Program-made: the position numbers and the translations under genes
The notes under the pieces: model-generated
The model's input: the letters and a program-made list of their open reading frames with translations, nothing else
Told to the model about the DNA's origin: nothing
Database searches by the model: none
Origin: Mauremys mutica
Taxonomy: Eukaryota > Chordata > Testudines > Geoemydidae
Direction of reading: 5' to 3'
DNA length: 64,000 nt
NCBI RefSeq assembly: GCF_020497125.1
Contig: NC_059079.1
Coordinates: 10,373,553-10,437,552 of the forward strand
Part shown: positions 23,009 to 34,479 of the stretch, piece after piece
Position numbering within the stretch: the first letter of the stretch is position 1
How the letters are laid out: each line of letters opens with the position of its first letter

Positions 23009-24624
23009 TAGGGCTGCTGATTAATCACAGTTAAACTCATGCGATTAACTCAAAAAAATTAATTGTGATTAAAAAAATTAATCGCGATTAATCACAGTTT
23101 TAATTGCACTGTTAAGTAACAGAGTACTAACTAAAATTTATTACATATTTTTGGATGTTTTTCTACATTTTCAAATATATTGATTTCAATTACAACACAG
23201 AAAACAAAAAGCATACAGTGCTCACTTTATTTTTTTTTATTACAAGGATTTGCACTGTAAAAAAACAAGATAGTATTTTTCAATTCACCTCATACAAGTA
23301 CTGTAGTACACTCTCTATCATGAAAGTGTAACTTACAAATATAGATTTTTTTGATACATAACTACACTCAAAAACAAAACAATGTAAAACTTTAGGGCCT
23401 ACAAATCCACTCAGTCCGACTTCTTGTTCAGCCAATCACAAAGACAAAAAAGTTTGTTTCCATTTACAGGACATAATGCTGCCTGCTTATTATTTACGAT
23501 ATCACTTTTATAGCTGGCATTGCAAGGTATTTACATGTCAGATATGCTAAACATCTGTATACCCCTTCATGCTTCGGCCACCACTCCAGAGGACATGCTC
23601 CATGCTGATGACACTTGTTAAAAAAATAATGCATTAATTAAATTTGTGACTGAACTCTTTGGGGGAGAATTGTATGCCTCCTGCTCTGTGTTTTACTTGC
23701 ATTCTGCCATATATTTCATGTTATAGCAGTCTGGGATGATGACCCAGCATGTTGTTTGTTTTAAAAACACTTTCACTGAAGATTGGACAAAATGCAAAGA
23801 AGGTACCAATGTGAGATTTCTAAAAATAGCTACAGCACTTGACCCAAGGTTTAAGAATCTGAAGTGCCTTCCACAATCTGAGAGGGACAAGGTGTGGTGC
23901 ATGCTTTCAGAAGTCTTAAAAGAGCAACACTCCGAAACACTAAAAAAGAAAATCAACCTTCTGCTGGTGGCATCTGACTCAGATGATGAAAATGAACATG
24001 CCTCGGTTTGCACTGCTTTGGATCGTTATCGAGTGGAACCTATTGTCATCAGCCTGGAAGCATGTCCTCTGAAATGGTGGTTGAAGCATGAAGGGACATA
24101 TGAATCTTTAGGGCATTTGGCACGAAAATATCTTGTGACACTGGCTACAACAGTAGCATGCGGACGCCTGTTCTCACTTTCACGTGACATTGTAAACAAG
24201 AAGCGGGCAGCATTCTCTCCTGCAAGTGTAAACAAACTACTTTGTCTGAGCGATTGGCTGAACAAGAAATAGGGCTGAGTGGACTTGTAGGCTCTAAAGT
24301 TTTACATTGTTTTGTTTTTGAATGCAGGTATTGTTGTTTTTTAAATAATTCTACATTTGTAAATTCAACTTTCATGATAAAGAGATTGCACTACTGTACT
24401 CGCAATGGGGGAACTGAAAAATATTTCTTTTGTTTTTTACAGTGCAAATATTTGAAATAAAAATAAATATAAACTGAGCACTGTATCCTTTGTATTCTGC
24501 GTTGTAATTTAAATCAATATATTTGAAAATGTAGAAAACATGCACAAATATTTAAATAAATGGTATTCTATTATTAACAGCACGATTAATCGTAATTAAT
24601 TTTTTTAATCGCTTGACAGCCCTA
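23009..24624 (+). mobile_element. hAT transposon with about 600-bp inverted arms
   Basis: The ends TAGGGCTG and CAGCCCTA lie between 8-bp duplications CTAATGTT (23001-23008) and CTAATTTT (24625-24632), 7 of 8 matching. Subterminal GATTAATCGCGATTAATCAC-like repeats are typical of this family. The inverted similarity extends far beyond ordinary hAT ends: 23009-23613 is an imperfect reverse complement of 24045-24624, including the end of the transposase frame. Only about 430 bp in the middle is unique. The element is defective but structurally nearly complete at both ends. Confidence 0.88.
23736..24272 (+). pseudogene. hAT transposase C-terminal remnant (hATC dimerisation region)
   Basis: An open frame of 178 codons ends in LGHLARKYLVTLATTVACGR followed by LFSLSRDIVNKKRAAFSP and NKLLCLSDWLNKK. 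This is the conserved hAT dimerisation domain pattern (normally A-T-S-xx-S-E-R-xF-S near residue 135; here A-T-T-V-A-C-G-R-L-F-S). A D-P-R-F-K motif near residue 37 is also typical of hAT proteins. The catalytic N-terminal two-thirds, including the BED finger and first DDE residues, are absent, so it cannot be an active transposase. Its relatives include domesticated ZBED genes, but location inside hAT ends argues against domestication. Confidence 0.85.
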
Positions 24625-24632
24625 CTAATTTT

Positions 24633-26890
24633 ATCTACTCACATTTTCTCAGGTTCACGTTAGATAAATCTGAAGTACATGGCTCAGAGTCTGATCTCAG
24701 TTACATGGGTGTAGAATCTGGAGTTCCTCTGAATTTACACCAGCATGGCTGGTAGGAGAATCTGGCCTACTATCTGTTCATGTGCAGAAGAGAGGCAGAA
24801 AACTGCCAGCTATTAGGGAAGTCCTTGTCCATCCAGGTAAACTGCATGGGACAGTACGAAGAGAGTGAGGAAGAAAGGATATAAGGCACTGGCGCTGGTC
24901 CTGTTGAAAGCAATAACAGAACTCCCATTTACTTCAGTGTGATTGGGAGTGCTTTCAGTTCTTAACTGAAGGGACAGAAGCACTGAATCTTTAACAGCAA
25001 AAGTCTTTCTCCCAACTGCTTGAGCACTTTTAAAAACAGTCTAAATACAATTCACCTCCCATCTCAGTTAATCGGGTTTCACTGTCTGGCTACTTGTGAC
25101 GCCATAAAACTATTTGCATTCTAGTTGTCCACAGAGTCTTACAACAGACAAGCCCTGAATTTCTAATGTAAAGAACAAACGAGGGGTGGGGGAGGGGGCA
25201 GGGTGAAGTATTTTTATAAACACATTTAGACCTTCTTTACAGCGCCTAAAGAATCATAAAAGGGCAGAAGCATAATACTTCTTTTGGCTTTGCAGGTCAC
25301 CTTCAATGAAGGAACTGCATATAAATCAAAGCAATACCAGGATGCCAGTTGCTACCCACATCTATTGAAATATAGATTTTTCTGAGTCATATCAGATCAT
25401 AAATGTTTACCGAAGTGAATGCACTTAATTCATCATTAGTGTCTGTATCTGCATGCTCAGGTGCACGCATGACCATAGATGTAAGAGTATGAGATTTACT
25501 TTTCAAATATCAGATCTACAATTTGCCCCCTGGAAGCATACAGGATCTGTCATCTGCTACATTCAGAAAAAGAAGCAACCATGCTTTATGACATGAGCCT
25601 ATTCAATATCCCATTAATTATCACTAAACCTAATCTTGACCATAACTGTCCTCATACCAGGTAAGGAAGTATTATGTGTCAACGTGGAACATCCAGCAAA
25701 ACCAGAAAAGTCTGTCCATCTTGTGCTAGGCGAGTGTGGGAAGTTAAGTCTGTCTGCTGAGAGGGTCTAACATTCCATGATCTGTGATGCTCTCTCCCAC
25801 ATTTGAATGCCACCTTCTAGATGGGTCAAACTCTCCTCTACGCCCACTGTTCCTGCACCAGGGTATGGAAACTCCATGAGTTCCAACTCAGTTTCTTGGT
25901 AGTTGTGTTCCATCCAGGGGTGTAGTTCTCCCTTTTGTACAAGAGGCTGGGGTTTCCATTACCTAAATTCATAGACAATCCGTATGCTAGCAAGGGGCAT
26001 CCACTCAGCTGTCTAGACCCAGTGGCCCCTGAATAGCGTGGTTCCTGCAAAAGCTGTGCTGCCAGGAGCTCCCTCAACCATGGAAAGTAGCTACAGACTG
26101 TAGTAATATGTACTGCCTGCCCTCAACTTGTGAGAGAGGAGAACCTGGGGGAGACTTACAACCCCTCTGCACTGCTACCTTCCAGCCACGTCCCCCTCCT
26201 GTGGCACAGAGTTAGAAGCCCACAGAACTCACAGAGGGACTTCCACTGAGGGGAAGGAGAAGCAAGCCATGGAAGCAGAACTTGCCTCTTCTTGCCTTTC
26301 ACCAATTCCAAACTAGATATATGCCAGGCTCCTCTCTGCTCACATATCACTAATGTATCTAGATCACATGACAGGATAAGATAACCTACATTAGAGTTTA
26401 AACAGTGTTATCCAGAAAGATCCTTAAAAATGGCTCTTGCTAGCAGAGTGTTAATAGGCTTTGCCTGTGGCCAGCAGAGAGATGAATTGTGTTATAAGCT
26501 AACTTTACACAACCCTGCTAGAGACTTGGGGTTGGGAACTTGGTTTTGTAAAGAGATGACCTCAGCATCAATTGATTCAGCTGAGATCCTGTTTAGAATA
26601 CAGCACACGTACTTGCACCACTAGCATACACAGGAAAACTATTGAAGATCAATAGGTGGGACTCTAGAGGTAAGGAAAAAGTCAGACTGGCCTAGCTAAT
26701 CATGTTTACGGTTATTCATTTTTATCCAGATGTACAGGTTGATCACAATTGTCTTGACCCTTTATCATATACCTTTGCCATGGAAACTTAACGCTTCCAT
26801 CTAAGACAACAACTCATGCATAATCTTACTTCCTTTCTACTGAGAAGTCCATAATGGTGGTTCTTGACTAGTTTCATTTTCACTTGCTCA
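24633..26890. other. No gene recognised
   Basis: 24690-24770 is a degenerate interspersed palindrome (GTCTGATCTCAGTTACA...GAATCTGGCC). 25800-26350 has somewhat higher GC and short frames on the - strand without a recognisable domain. The remainder is featureless. Confidence 0.35.
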
Positions 26891-26895
26891 CCTAA

Positions 26896-27158
26896 GGGCA
26901 TGTCTTCACTGGAACATTAAAACGCTGCTGTGGCAGCACTTTAATGTGGCTTGTGTAGTTACGGCATAGCGCTGGGAGAGAGGTCTCCCAGTGCTCTAAA
27001 AAAAAACCCACCTCCAGGAGGGGCGTAGCTCCCAGCACTGGTGCACTGTCTACACTGCCATATTACAGCACTGAAACTTGCAGCACTCAGGGGGGTGTTT
27101 TTCCACACCCCTAAGTGAGCAAGTTGCAGCACTGTAAAATGCCGGTGTAGACAAGCCC
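26896..27158. mobile_element. Harbinger-type MITE, 263 bp
   Basis: The ends GGGCATGTCTTCACTGG and CCGGTGTAGACAAGCCC are inverted. Flanks are TAA and TTA, both TWA. Inside, CAGCACTTTAATG and similar segments form nested palindromes. Non-coding. Confidence 0.7.
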
Positions 27159-27802
27159 TTAGTCACACAGGCAGTGCTGTTGCCTGCATGTAAAACACTG
27201 TTCAAAGATTCTTGTAAAACAGCCCACTTTTTTCTTCTCCTCCTGTAATAACTGTGTCTCTAGTGACTGTTTCTATGGGATAAGTGATTGACAGCAGTTG
27301 GTATTAATGATTCTGTGCTGCTTTACTAGCTAAAGCACTCATATAAATTAGGTTTTACCTCCTTGCAGTAATGGTTGTATTTTACTTTTAAGTCCAAACA
27401 TTAGCTAGGTCTTTTATATAGTAACTATTCCATTTTCTATTAGCTAATAATTTATTTACTGTCTATTTAAAAGTATATTAGATTTTGTTGGTGTTTTAAT
27501 TAATATTCCAGTCCCACATCCTGTCTTTTGTTGCACTTTGGTGCTAGAAGCTGCGTTTCTCAGGCATTACTGTCTGAAATATTTTGACAGAGCATACACC
27601 AGGTATTTTGTCTTAGTCATTAAGTCAGTGCTCCTGAAAACATTTAAGCACATGCTTAACTATAAGCAGGTGAGTAGCCCCAGTGAAGCCAAAGAGACTA
27701 CTCATGTACTTAAAGCTGAGCATATGTTTAAGTATTTGCAAGTTTGGGACCTAAGACTTGAAGACATGCAGAAAGCAGCTATATTGAATCAGAAGGTACG
27801 AA

Positions 27803-28736
27803 TGTAACCCCAGACCTAAGGTGTGACTTAAGCATTCTCCATGCTGCTTGCTGCATGGAGAGGCTTCTCCGCTCTGGGTTCTTTATCTTGGCCCCCGTTG
27901 CTGCCCCCACAGGGGGACCCCTCCTAGTTCCTGGAACACAAGGGATGCCTTCGTTAGTATAATATGTGATGGTAAACATTTACCTAAGAATGTAGTGCAT
28001 TACACAGGGAATAAAATTATCACAATCCCCATAGTAACAATACAACAACAGGGGGAACTTTATTAGGTACAGGGGATAAAGAATATTGAAAGGATAATAA
28101 AAGAGCAACAATACCTTAACCTTTCCCCCAGTCAACATTTAGAATGGGCCCAAGTCACCCTACTCCCTCCCAATACCTGCCTAGACAGATAGCGAGTTGA
28201 CAATCAGTTCTTGGAGGGGTGATGCAGTGCTGTAATCATTGGCTGGCTTAAAACTCAAAACTCAAAATAAATAGACATAGGACTTCTTACAAGGTCTTCA
28301 CCACTAAAAGGTTAGTATCATCCTGAGGCTCCGGGATCTGCAGTACAATGGCACATTAGGCTTGTTCTTGGTAGCCTGACCTGGAATTGCTCCTCAGCCT
28401 CCCACATTGCTGGTCTCTGCTGGGCTGCCACTTTTCACTAGCCCAGTAATTATCAATAGAGTTCAAAGCTTCAATTTGGTAGGAATGGAAAGTTTAATCT
28501 GGACCTCCCAGGCAGTATTTCTCTCTCCCAAGCCATTCCAACAACTGCCAAAACTGAAAGTAAACCCAACCCCTTTTTCTCTGAGTCTGGATTATGATTA
28601 GTTCCTGCAGAAGCTTCCAGCTTTGTTTCATCTCTACCCTGGACGCTATTCAACTTGGGAACTGGAGTCCTGAGCCTCTGCCTCCACTAACGCTGTAGTC
28701 CAGGGGTAAATCCCCAAAGGCTCCAAAGGGGTTACA
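27803..28736 (-). mobile_element. Probable LTR, 934 bp
   Basis: The element begins TGTAACCCC and ends GGGGTTACA, a perfect 9-bp inverted TG...CA terminus typical of LTRs. On the - strand an AATAAA signal (CCTAATAAAGTTCCCC, about 28067-28052) sits where an R region would be expected. I found no matching target duplication (ACGAA against TGATA), so either the flanks have diverged or this is one end of a rearranged copy. Confidence 0.45.
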
Positions 28737-29265
28737 TGATATTTACAGGTTTGTTTAGAACAACGCATTGGGTCAAGTCCATCCCTGATTTAAACCCGTT
28801 CAGTACCAAGGAAGGGCTTCACAGGCATAAGTGAATACTCACAAAAAGCAGAACTCTTAGAATCAGGTTCTTGGGGTTAACAACACTTGTGATTCTGAAT
28901 TCAAAATCAGCTTTCTGTGAATCTTCTCCAGTACAGAATTTGGTTTTTTTTAAAATGACTTTTTCATCAACCATCTCTTTATAAAAGTCAGTGAACTTAG
29001 AAAAGGCAGTGTGTGTGAAATGACTATAAGGAAATAGGTCCTATCAGGTGAAGCATTAGGGGATAAAATTTAAAAAAAAAATAAAAAAAAAATAAACCAC
29101 CACAGATGAGAGTTGGTGCCCAGTTCTCATTCCCTTTCAATACGAGCTGGGCCTAACTGCTCCTTGTGCCTTTGAAAAAAATCTCCACTAGAACTTCCAG
29201 CATATTTTATTTTTTGTTAAAATAAAAAAAACAGGCTAGTGTAGTGGTTTGTCCAGTCAATATTT

Positions 29266-29484
29266 GTCCAGTCTACACTTAAGATTTGCTGGCATAATTA
29301 TGTTAATTAGGGGATGAGAGAAAAAAAACCCTCACACTCCCAAACCAACATAGCTATGCTAGCAAAAGTCTTAATGTAGAGGGAGTTATATTGGCAAAAA
29401 GTCTTTCTGTATAAGCCGCATCTATACTGGGAGGGTTTGCTGATATAGCTATGCCAGCATCCCCTTCCTAGTGTAGACAAGGCC
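29266..29484. mobile_element. Harbinger-type MITE, left end eroded
   Basis: The right end CCTAGTGTAGACAAGGCC (29467-29484) is nearly identical to the Harbinger terminus. The left end TTGTCCAGTCTACACTTAAG is a diverged inverted match. The interior contains paired segments ATAGCTATGCTAGCA and TGCTGATATAGCTATGCC. The right end was used as target by the following hAT MITE. Confidence 0.6.
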
Positions 29485-29488
29485 TATA

Positions 29489-29849
29489 CAGGGTCGCTCA
29501 GAGGATTCAGGGGGCTTGGGATCTTCAGCAGCAGGGGGCCCCCGCTTCGGCAGAAATTTGGCGGTGGGGGGTCCTTCCGCTCCGGGACCTGCCGCCGAAG
29601 TGCCCCGAAGACCCGCGGCGAGGGGCCCCCGCTGCCCAATTGCCACCAAAGACCTGGCACTTCGGCGGCGGGTCCCAGGATGGAAGGACCCCCCGCCACG
29701 GGTCTTCAGGGCACTTCGGCAGCAGGTCCTGGAGCGGAAGGACCCCCCGCCACCAAAGACCCTAGTGAAGGACCCTGAAAAACTCTTGTGGTGGCCCCTG
29801 CAGGGCCCGGGGCAAATTGCCCCACTTGCCCCCCCCCCGGGCGGCCCTG
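29489..29849. mobile_element. GC-rich hAT MITE, CAGGGYCGC family, 361 bp
   Basis: The ends CAGGGTCGCTC and GGGCGGCCCTG are imperfect inverted repeats. The 8-bp duplications GGCCTATA (29481-29488) and AGCCTATA (29850-29857) match at 7 of 8 positions. The interior repeats GACCTGCCGCCGAAGTGCCC-like blocks on both strands. Open frames on both strands are products of GC content. Confidence 0.8.
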
Positions 29850-29859
29850 AGCCTATAAA

Positions 29860-30840
29860 GTACTTTAAAGAAACAAAAGATTCCAGTGATAGCACATATA
29901 CTGTGCCACCCTGTGTCTTGTGCAAGGAAGCCTTGATGGTGCATTTGTAACATGTATTCAGGAACTTAAAGTAAGAAGTTACTTAAAGAGAGAAATACAA
30001 ATGGCACTTCAAAAGGCTGTATCCCAATGAGGTAAACCTGGAGACCTAGAGCCGGGATAAAATAAGGTATTTCAAACCTGAAACACGCATGAGCTTTTAG
30101 GTCTCTGTTCACTGCCGCAAGGCATTATCTGGTGGATGCAATATGGAATGAAAGTAGAAGGCGGGAAAGGAGAAGCTGAGTTCTTTGACTCCATTTTTCT
30201 CCTCCTTTTGATCTCTGTGCAAACTTCTTTCATGTAGACAGCTACAACAGGGAAAGAGATTTCTTAATGGATACATGAAAGGGAAACCTGGTTTGAAGAC
30301 CAGTGAATGATGTCAGGTGAAAGGATCAATATTTCTGGTTTGTAATATTTCCACATGGATTTCTCCCCACCCGCTCATAAAAAACCCCAAGTCAGATGCT
30401 GTAAAGGAATCCAATAAATATGTTGTGTTATAACAAATATAAGTGGTCAGTTTTCTAAGGTAAAGAAATATATTTACAGATAGATTTTTATTTGTACTGG
30501 TTCAGAGTTGCATGCTATTGAATTACATGTGGTATAATGTGTGTCCTACAGTTCATCTAGGATTAACCAATAAATTTAAAAGTAGTCAATACATATTTTA
30601 TTGTAATTTTCATGCATGTCACACTACCCCGCTGTAACAGCTATGCTATTAACTAGGAGGATCTTTATTACATGATGGATTGTTTCTCATTACCATAGTC
30701 TCATCCTAGTAATCAAAACCAATCAAATCAATCCAAATCCCCATTTGTTGGCTAAAGCATATAGCAAAACAGGATTACATTTCTACAGAAAGCCTGCTTA
30801 TCTTGTAAATCCAGCAGCAATGCTGAGCAAATTTCTTTCA
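29860..30840. other. No gene recognised
   Basis: AT-rich, with no definable repeat or coding pattern. Confidence 0.4.
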
Positions 30841-31479
30841 ACAAAGAACATTTATGTATGAGGGGATACAAAAAGAGATGAGACAGTCAAAGTGAAGGGC
30901 TAGGTAAATGATCTTTGCAACAGCAGTCTGAATGGATACAAGTAGGGAAGGCTACATTTGTCAAGGCCAGAGACACAGATGATGCAATAACTGAGACATG
31001 AGATGATGAAAGTCTAGACGAGAGTCAGCTGCGTGGATAGAGACAAAAGGCCACATTTTAGAGATGTTATGCAGAAAGAATTGGAAAGATTAAGACATAG
31101 CCTGAAAGAGGGGGAAGGGGGCCTAGAAAGAGGTCTGTGTCAAAGATGATGCCCAAGTATGAGCCTGAGTGACCCTCAGGAGGGTGGTGTTGTCCACAGT
31201 GATTGAGAAAAAATGAAGCAGAGCTGGTTTGAGGGGGGAAGATTAAAAGTTCTGCTTTATCCATGTTGAGCTTGAGCTGATGGCTAGATATCCATGCGGA
31301 TGTCAGAGAGACAGGCTCAGATTTTATTATGAACAGGAGACAGGTCTAGAACAAAGAGGTAGAACTTTGTGTTTGCAGATGAGATTACCCAGAGATAAGG
31401 TACAGAGGGGGAAGAGATGGGGACCAAGGACAGAGCTAGCAGAACCATGTGATAGGGTATATAGACTCTCCACAGAAGA
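30840..31479 (-). pseudogene. LINE reverse transcriptase remnant, C-terminal part (L2/CR1-like)
   Basis: Read on the - strand, conserved non-LTR RT strings appear in order. WISSHQLKLNMDKAELLIFP spans about 31297-31238, then LGIIFDTDL near 31160. Further on a degraded region with SCLSYCIICVSGLDKCSL corresponds to the usual S-R-L-D-Y-C-N...G-L-P region. Frames are broken by stops. The Tigger-like element begins directly beside this copy at 31480, and further RT sequence of the same type lies at 33890-34110, so one LINE copy was probably split by later insertions. Confidence 0.65.
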
Positions 31480-32772
31480 TACAGTAACTCCTCACTTAAC
31501 GTCCTCCCGCTTAACGTTGTTTCAAAGTTACGTCGCTGCTCCATTAGGGAACAGGCTCGTTTAAAGTTGTGCAATGCTCCCTTATAACGTTGTTTGGCTG
31601 ACTTTACAAGGGAGCATTGCACAAGTTCCTCTTCTCTGCCTCCTCCCCCTCCCTTCCTCCCAGCGCTTCTCCTGCTGCCAAACAGCTGTTTGGTGGTGCT
31701 TAGGACTTTCTGGGAGGCAGGGAGGGAATGGGAAACTGCCCCCTCCCCCCCCAGCAAGCAGGGCCACCCAGAACACAGAGGCTTTAGGGGCTGCAGGGCC
31801 CTGGGCTAAGGGGGCCCCGGGGCCCTGGCCTGCAACTCTAAAGTCCCTTTCAGAATGCGGCCCTGTGAGCATGGGCAGCCAGCGGCCGGAGAGAAGCGGC
31901 ACTTTCCCCTTCAAAGCTGGCCGGAGAGAAGCGGCTCCCAGAATCGCGGCCATGGGCCAGAGCCACCTGCACGCCCCCTGCACCAAACAGGAGCTGCCCC
32001 AGGTAAGTGCTCTGCACCTCCTGCCTACCCAAGCCCTGAGCCTCCTCCTGCACCCCCACCCCAAGCGCCCTCCCACACCCTAACTCCCTCCCAGACCCTG
32101 CACCCCCAGCCCTGACCCCAGGAGAATAGAGAAAAAAAGAATGAAAAACTGGGGGGGGTAAGAGAGAATGCTCCCCCCATGGGGGGGCCCCCAAACATGA
32201 AGCTGAGCACAGGGCGTGACTAATTCTAAATCCGCCACTGGTGGGAGGGGGAGGAACGGAGAAGCGCCGCGTCTCCGCTCTTCCCCCTCCCTCCCAGAAA
32301 GTCCTAAGTGCTGCCAAACAGCTGTTTGGCGGCAGGGAAGCGCTGGGAGGAAGGGGGAGGAGCCGGGACGCGGCTTGCTCCAGGGAGGAGGTGGAGTGGG
32401 GGTGGGAAGAGGCGGGTCTGGAGTGGAGCAGGGACGGGAAGAGGCGGGCCTGGAGCATCCCCCGGCAAAGTCAGCACCTGTTCTTGGGGGCGGGGAGCTG
32501 CTGCTGCGCAAGATGCTTCCTAGCATCCTTGCCTGCCTCATTGTCTGCAGCGGGCTGTGCCTGTGTGGGGTAAGCCAGGGGCACTTCCCAACCACAGTAC
32601 AGTACCATACAGTATATAATGCCTTTTGTCTGCCTCCCCAAAATTTCCTTGGAACCTAACCCCCTGCATTTACATTAAATCTTATGGGAAAATTGGATTC
32701 GTTTAACATAGTTTCACTTAAAGTTGCATTTTTCAGGAACATAACTACCACGTTAAGTGAGGAGTTACTGTA
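31480..32772. mobile_element. Tigger/pogo-like Tc1-mariner element, non-autonomous
   Basis: TA target dinucleotides (31480-31481 and 32771-32772) flank perfect inverted ends CAGTAACTCCTCACTTAACG / CGTTAAGTGAGGAGTTACTG. The subterminal GTTTCACTTAAAG and TTATGGGAAAATTGGATTCG at the right resemble Tigger-type ends. The interior is GC-rich and contains an inverted duplication (31636-31720 against 32284-32365) around AAACAGCTGTTTGG. I see no pogo-type DDE transposase in any frame; the long overlapping frames here are GC artefacts. The boundary between element body and secondary insertions inside it (about 31759-32240) is uncertain. Confidence 0.8.
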
Positions 32773-32976
32773 CCAAGGAGCAAAGAGTCCTGTGGCACCT
32801 TATAGACTAACAGACGTACTGGAGCATGAGCTTTCATGGGTGAATACCCACTTCGTCGGACCCACGAAAGCTCATGCTCCAATACGTCTGTTAGTCTATA
32901 AGGTGCCACAAGACTCTTTTCTGCTTTTACGGATCCAGACTAACACGGCCACCCCTCTGATACTTGTACCAAGGAG
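32769..32976 (-). mobile_element. Fold-back copy of the type A repeat with 12-bp TSD
   Basis: TGTACCAAGGAG flanks the insertion at 32769-32780 and 32965-32976. The first four bases of the duplicated target are the last bases of the Tigger-like element plus its TA, so this insertion is younger. Inside, two arms (about 32783-32858 and 32861-32920) face each other. The head (GATCCAGACTAACACGGCCA...) is on the right only, the same design as 3688-3919. Confidence 0.75.
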
Positions 32977-33252
32977 TTCATGAAGAGAGCAATCATTCCC
33001 CCAGCTGCAGCTGAAATGGCTGGTTAGCGACAGCTGGGACAAAAAGCTGCAACACAGATTGAGCTGGGTGGCTATTGGAGAGGCTGAAAGCCACAATGGA
33101 GGAGCTTCACAGCATTGGACAGACAAAAAATAAAATAAAGGCTGCCCAGAGAGACCAATTTCCTGGCAGAAGGATTCAGGGATGGCTGCAGATGCCTGAA
33201 AAGGCCCTAGGTAGGAAGCATACCAGGGGGCAGCACAAGAGTTAAGCTCACA

Positions 33253-33454
33253 GGCCCAGATTTGTAAAGGCCTTTAGGCATTGCTACCATACACTCAGTG
33301 TTGCAATACCTAAATCTAATGTTCAGAAAGCATTTAGGTACTTAGACACATTATATTTAGACTCCTAAGTGCCTAAATCCCTTTTGAAAATGAAATGTAG
33401 AGTCTTAAATCAGTTAGGTGTTGCAATAGCTAAATGCCTTTAAAAATCTGGGCC
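33253..33454. repeat. Palindromic interspersed repeat, GGCCCAGATTT ends
   Basis: The left end GGCCCAGATTTGTAAAGGCC and right end TTTAAAAATCTGGGCC are inverted. The interior has repeated TTAGGTA/CCTAAAT strings. This is a widespread non-coding repeat pattern in reptiles and birds as far as I know. No target duplication was resolved. Confidence 0.55.
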
Positions 33455-33889
33455 AGTCCTTGACTGCCTAACACAGTACTTCTGGGGAGGAATCCAGAGG
33501 AGAGGCCAGGCCTGGATCCAACTACCAGTCCCCAATGCCAAAGGGAGGCAGAGACTGCCAAAGGCCCAGCTTTGGCGTGATAGTTCTAATATAAGACTAT
33601 TGGACTTAATTTTTGTCCCTGTTTTGACTTCCCTTTTTTTCCCCTGATGACAAAGGGAGAGGGAAATATCAGGCTAGTGACTGAATACCCATCAGAAGGC
33701 CCTTAGGACTGAGACCCCATACTACCTCGAAAGGGAAGAGACTCAAATGACCCAGTCAGAAGGCTGGAGCCATAAAGAGAGGCTAAGTACTATAGGTCAT
33801 GCTTCTGAATGGATACAAAAAGGAAAACTGAGGCAAGGCTGCTGTTATCAAATGCTTAGCCAGGAGGTGGGCATTGAAAGGTGAGAGGC

Positions 33890-34110
33890 TCAACCACAAC
33901 CCCCCTCCCCACAGAAAGCTGCAGGGATGGACCAGGAGTATCCTCCGAAGGACATGCTGAGGGAGGGATGAGAAAAGTAGGAGGAGCACCAGGAGGACAG
34001 AGCCATGGAAGTCAAGGGAGGACAAGATTTCAAGAAGCAAAGATGGCAAGCTGTGTCAAAGGTGGCTGACAAGTCAAGGAAGATTAGGATGGAGACAGAG
34101 AGAGAAGGAG
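33890..34110 (-). pseudogene. LINE reverse transcriptase remnant, motif A region
   Basis: One - strand frame reads SVSILIFLDLSATFDTACH followed by a region ending SMSFGGYSWSIP. LDLSATFDT matches the catalytic motif A of L2/CR1-type reverse transcriptases (usual form LDLSAAFDT), and the later segment matches the spacing to the next conserved block. The frame is short and unsupported upstream. It is likely the upstream part of the same LINE copy as 30840-31479. Confidence 0.6.
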
Positions 34111-34370
34111 AGACAGTAGGAGGGGAACTAGTGAGCTAGAACAAATACATTGTCCTTGCCCCAAAGAGCTTTTTATAGATGAAAAGACTTGTTGAGCCAT
34201 CTATTATACCCTCCTGCCAATGCAGACGATTACATACAATAGACATTCATAACAAAACACCAGAACACCTAACAAGATGTTTGCCAGACATCATTCTGCT
34301 TGTATGTTACATCTCTCTCTCCCCCCCCTCACCCCCCCCGGCCTTTTTTTCTGTCTTGCCTCTTTTGATT

Positions 34371-34470
34371 GTAAACTCTTTTAGGGTAGAAATTGTATTG
34401 CTCTGTATTGCCTGGCACACTGGGGCCAAATTCCCAGTTGGCTCTTAGGAACTATCATAATAATAAATAA
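34371..34470 (+). mobile_element. L2-like tail fragment
   Basis: ATTGTAAACTCTTTTAGGG, CCTGGCACACTGGGGCCAA and a terminal ATAATAATAAATAAA follow the pattern of the repeat at 13556-13697. Confidence 0.45.
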
Positions 34471-34479
34471 AAATGAATG

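Noticed and set aside
29449..29950. 144- and 158-codon frames on opposite strands
   Set aside because: They coincide with a GC-rich hAT MITE bounded by 8-bp duplications, and repeated GGACCCCCCGCC blocks explain the frames.
31574..32659. Several 100-200 codon frames
   Set aside because: They lie inside the Tigger-like element, overlap each other on both strands and show no domain.
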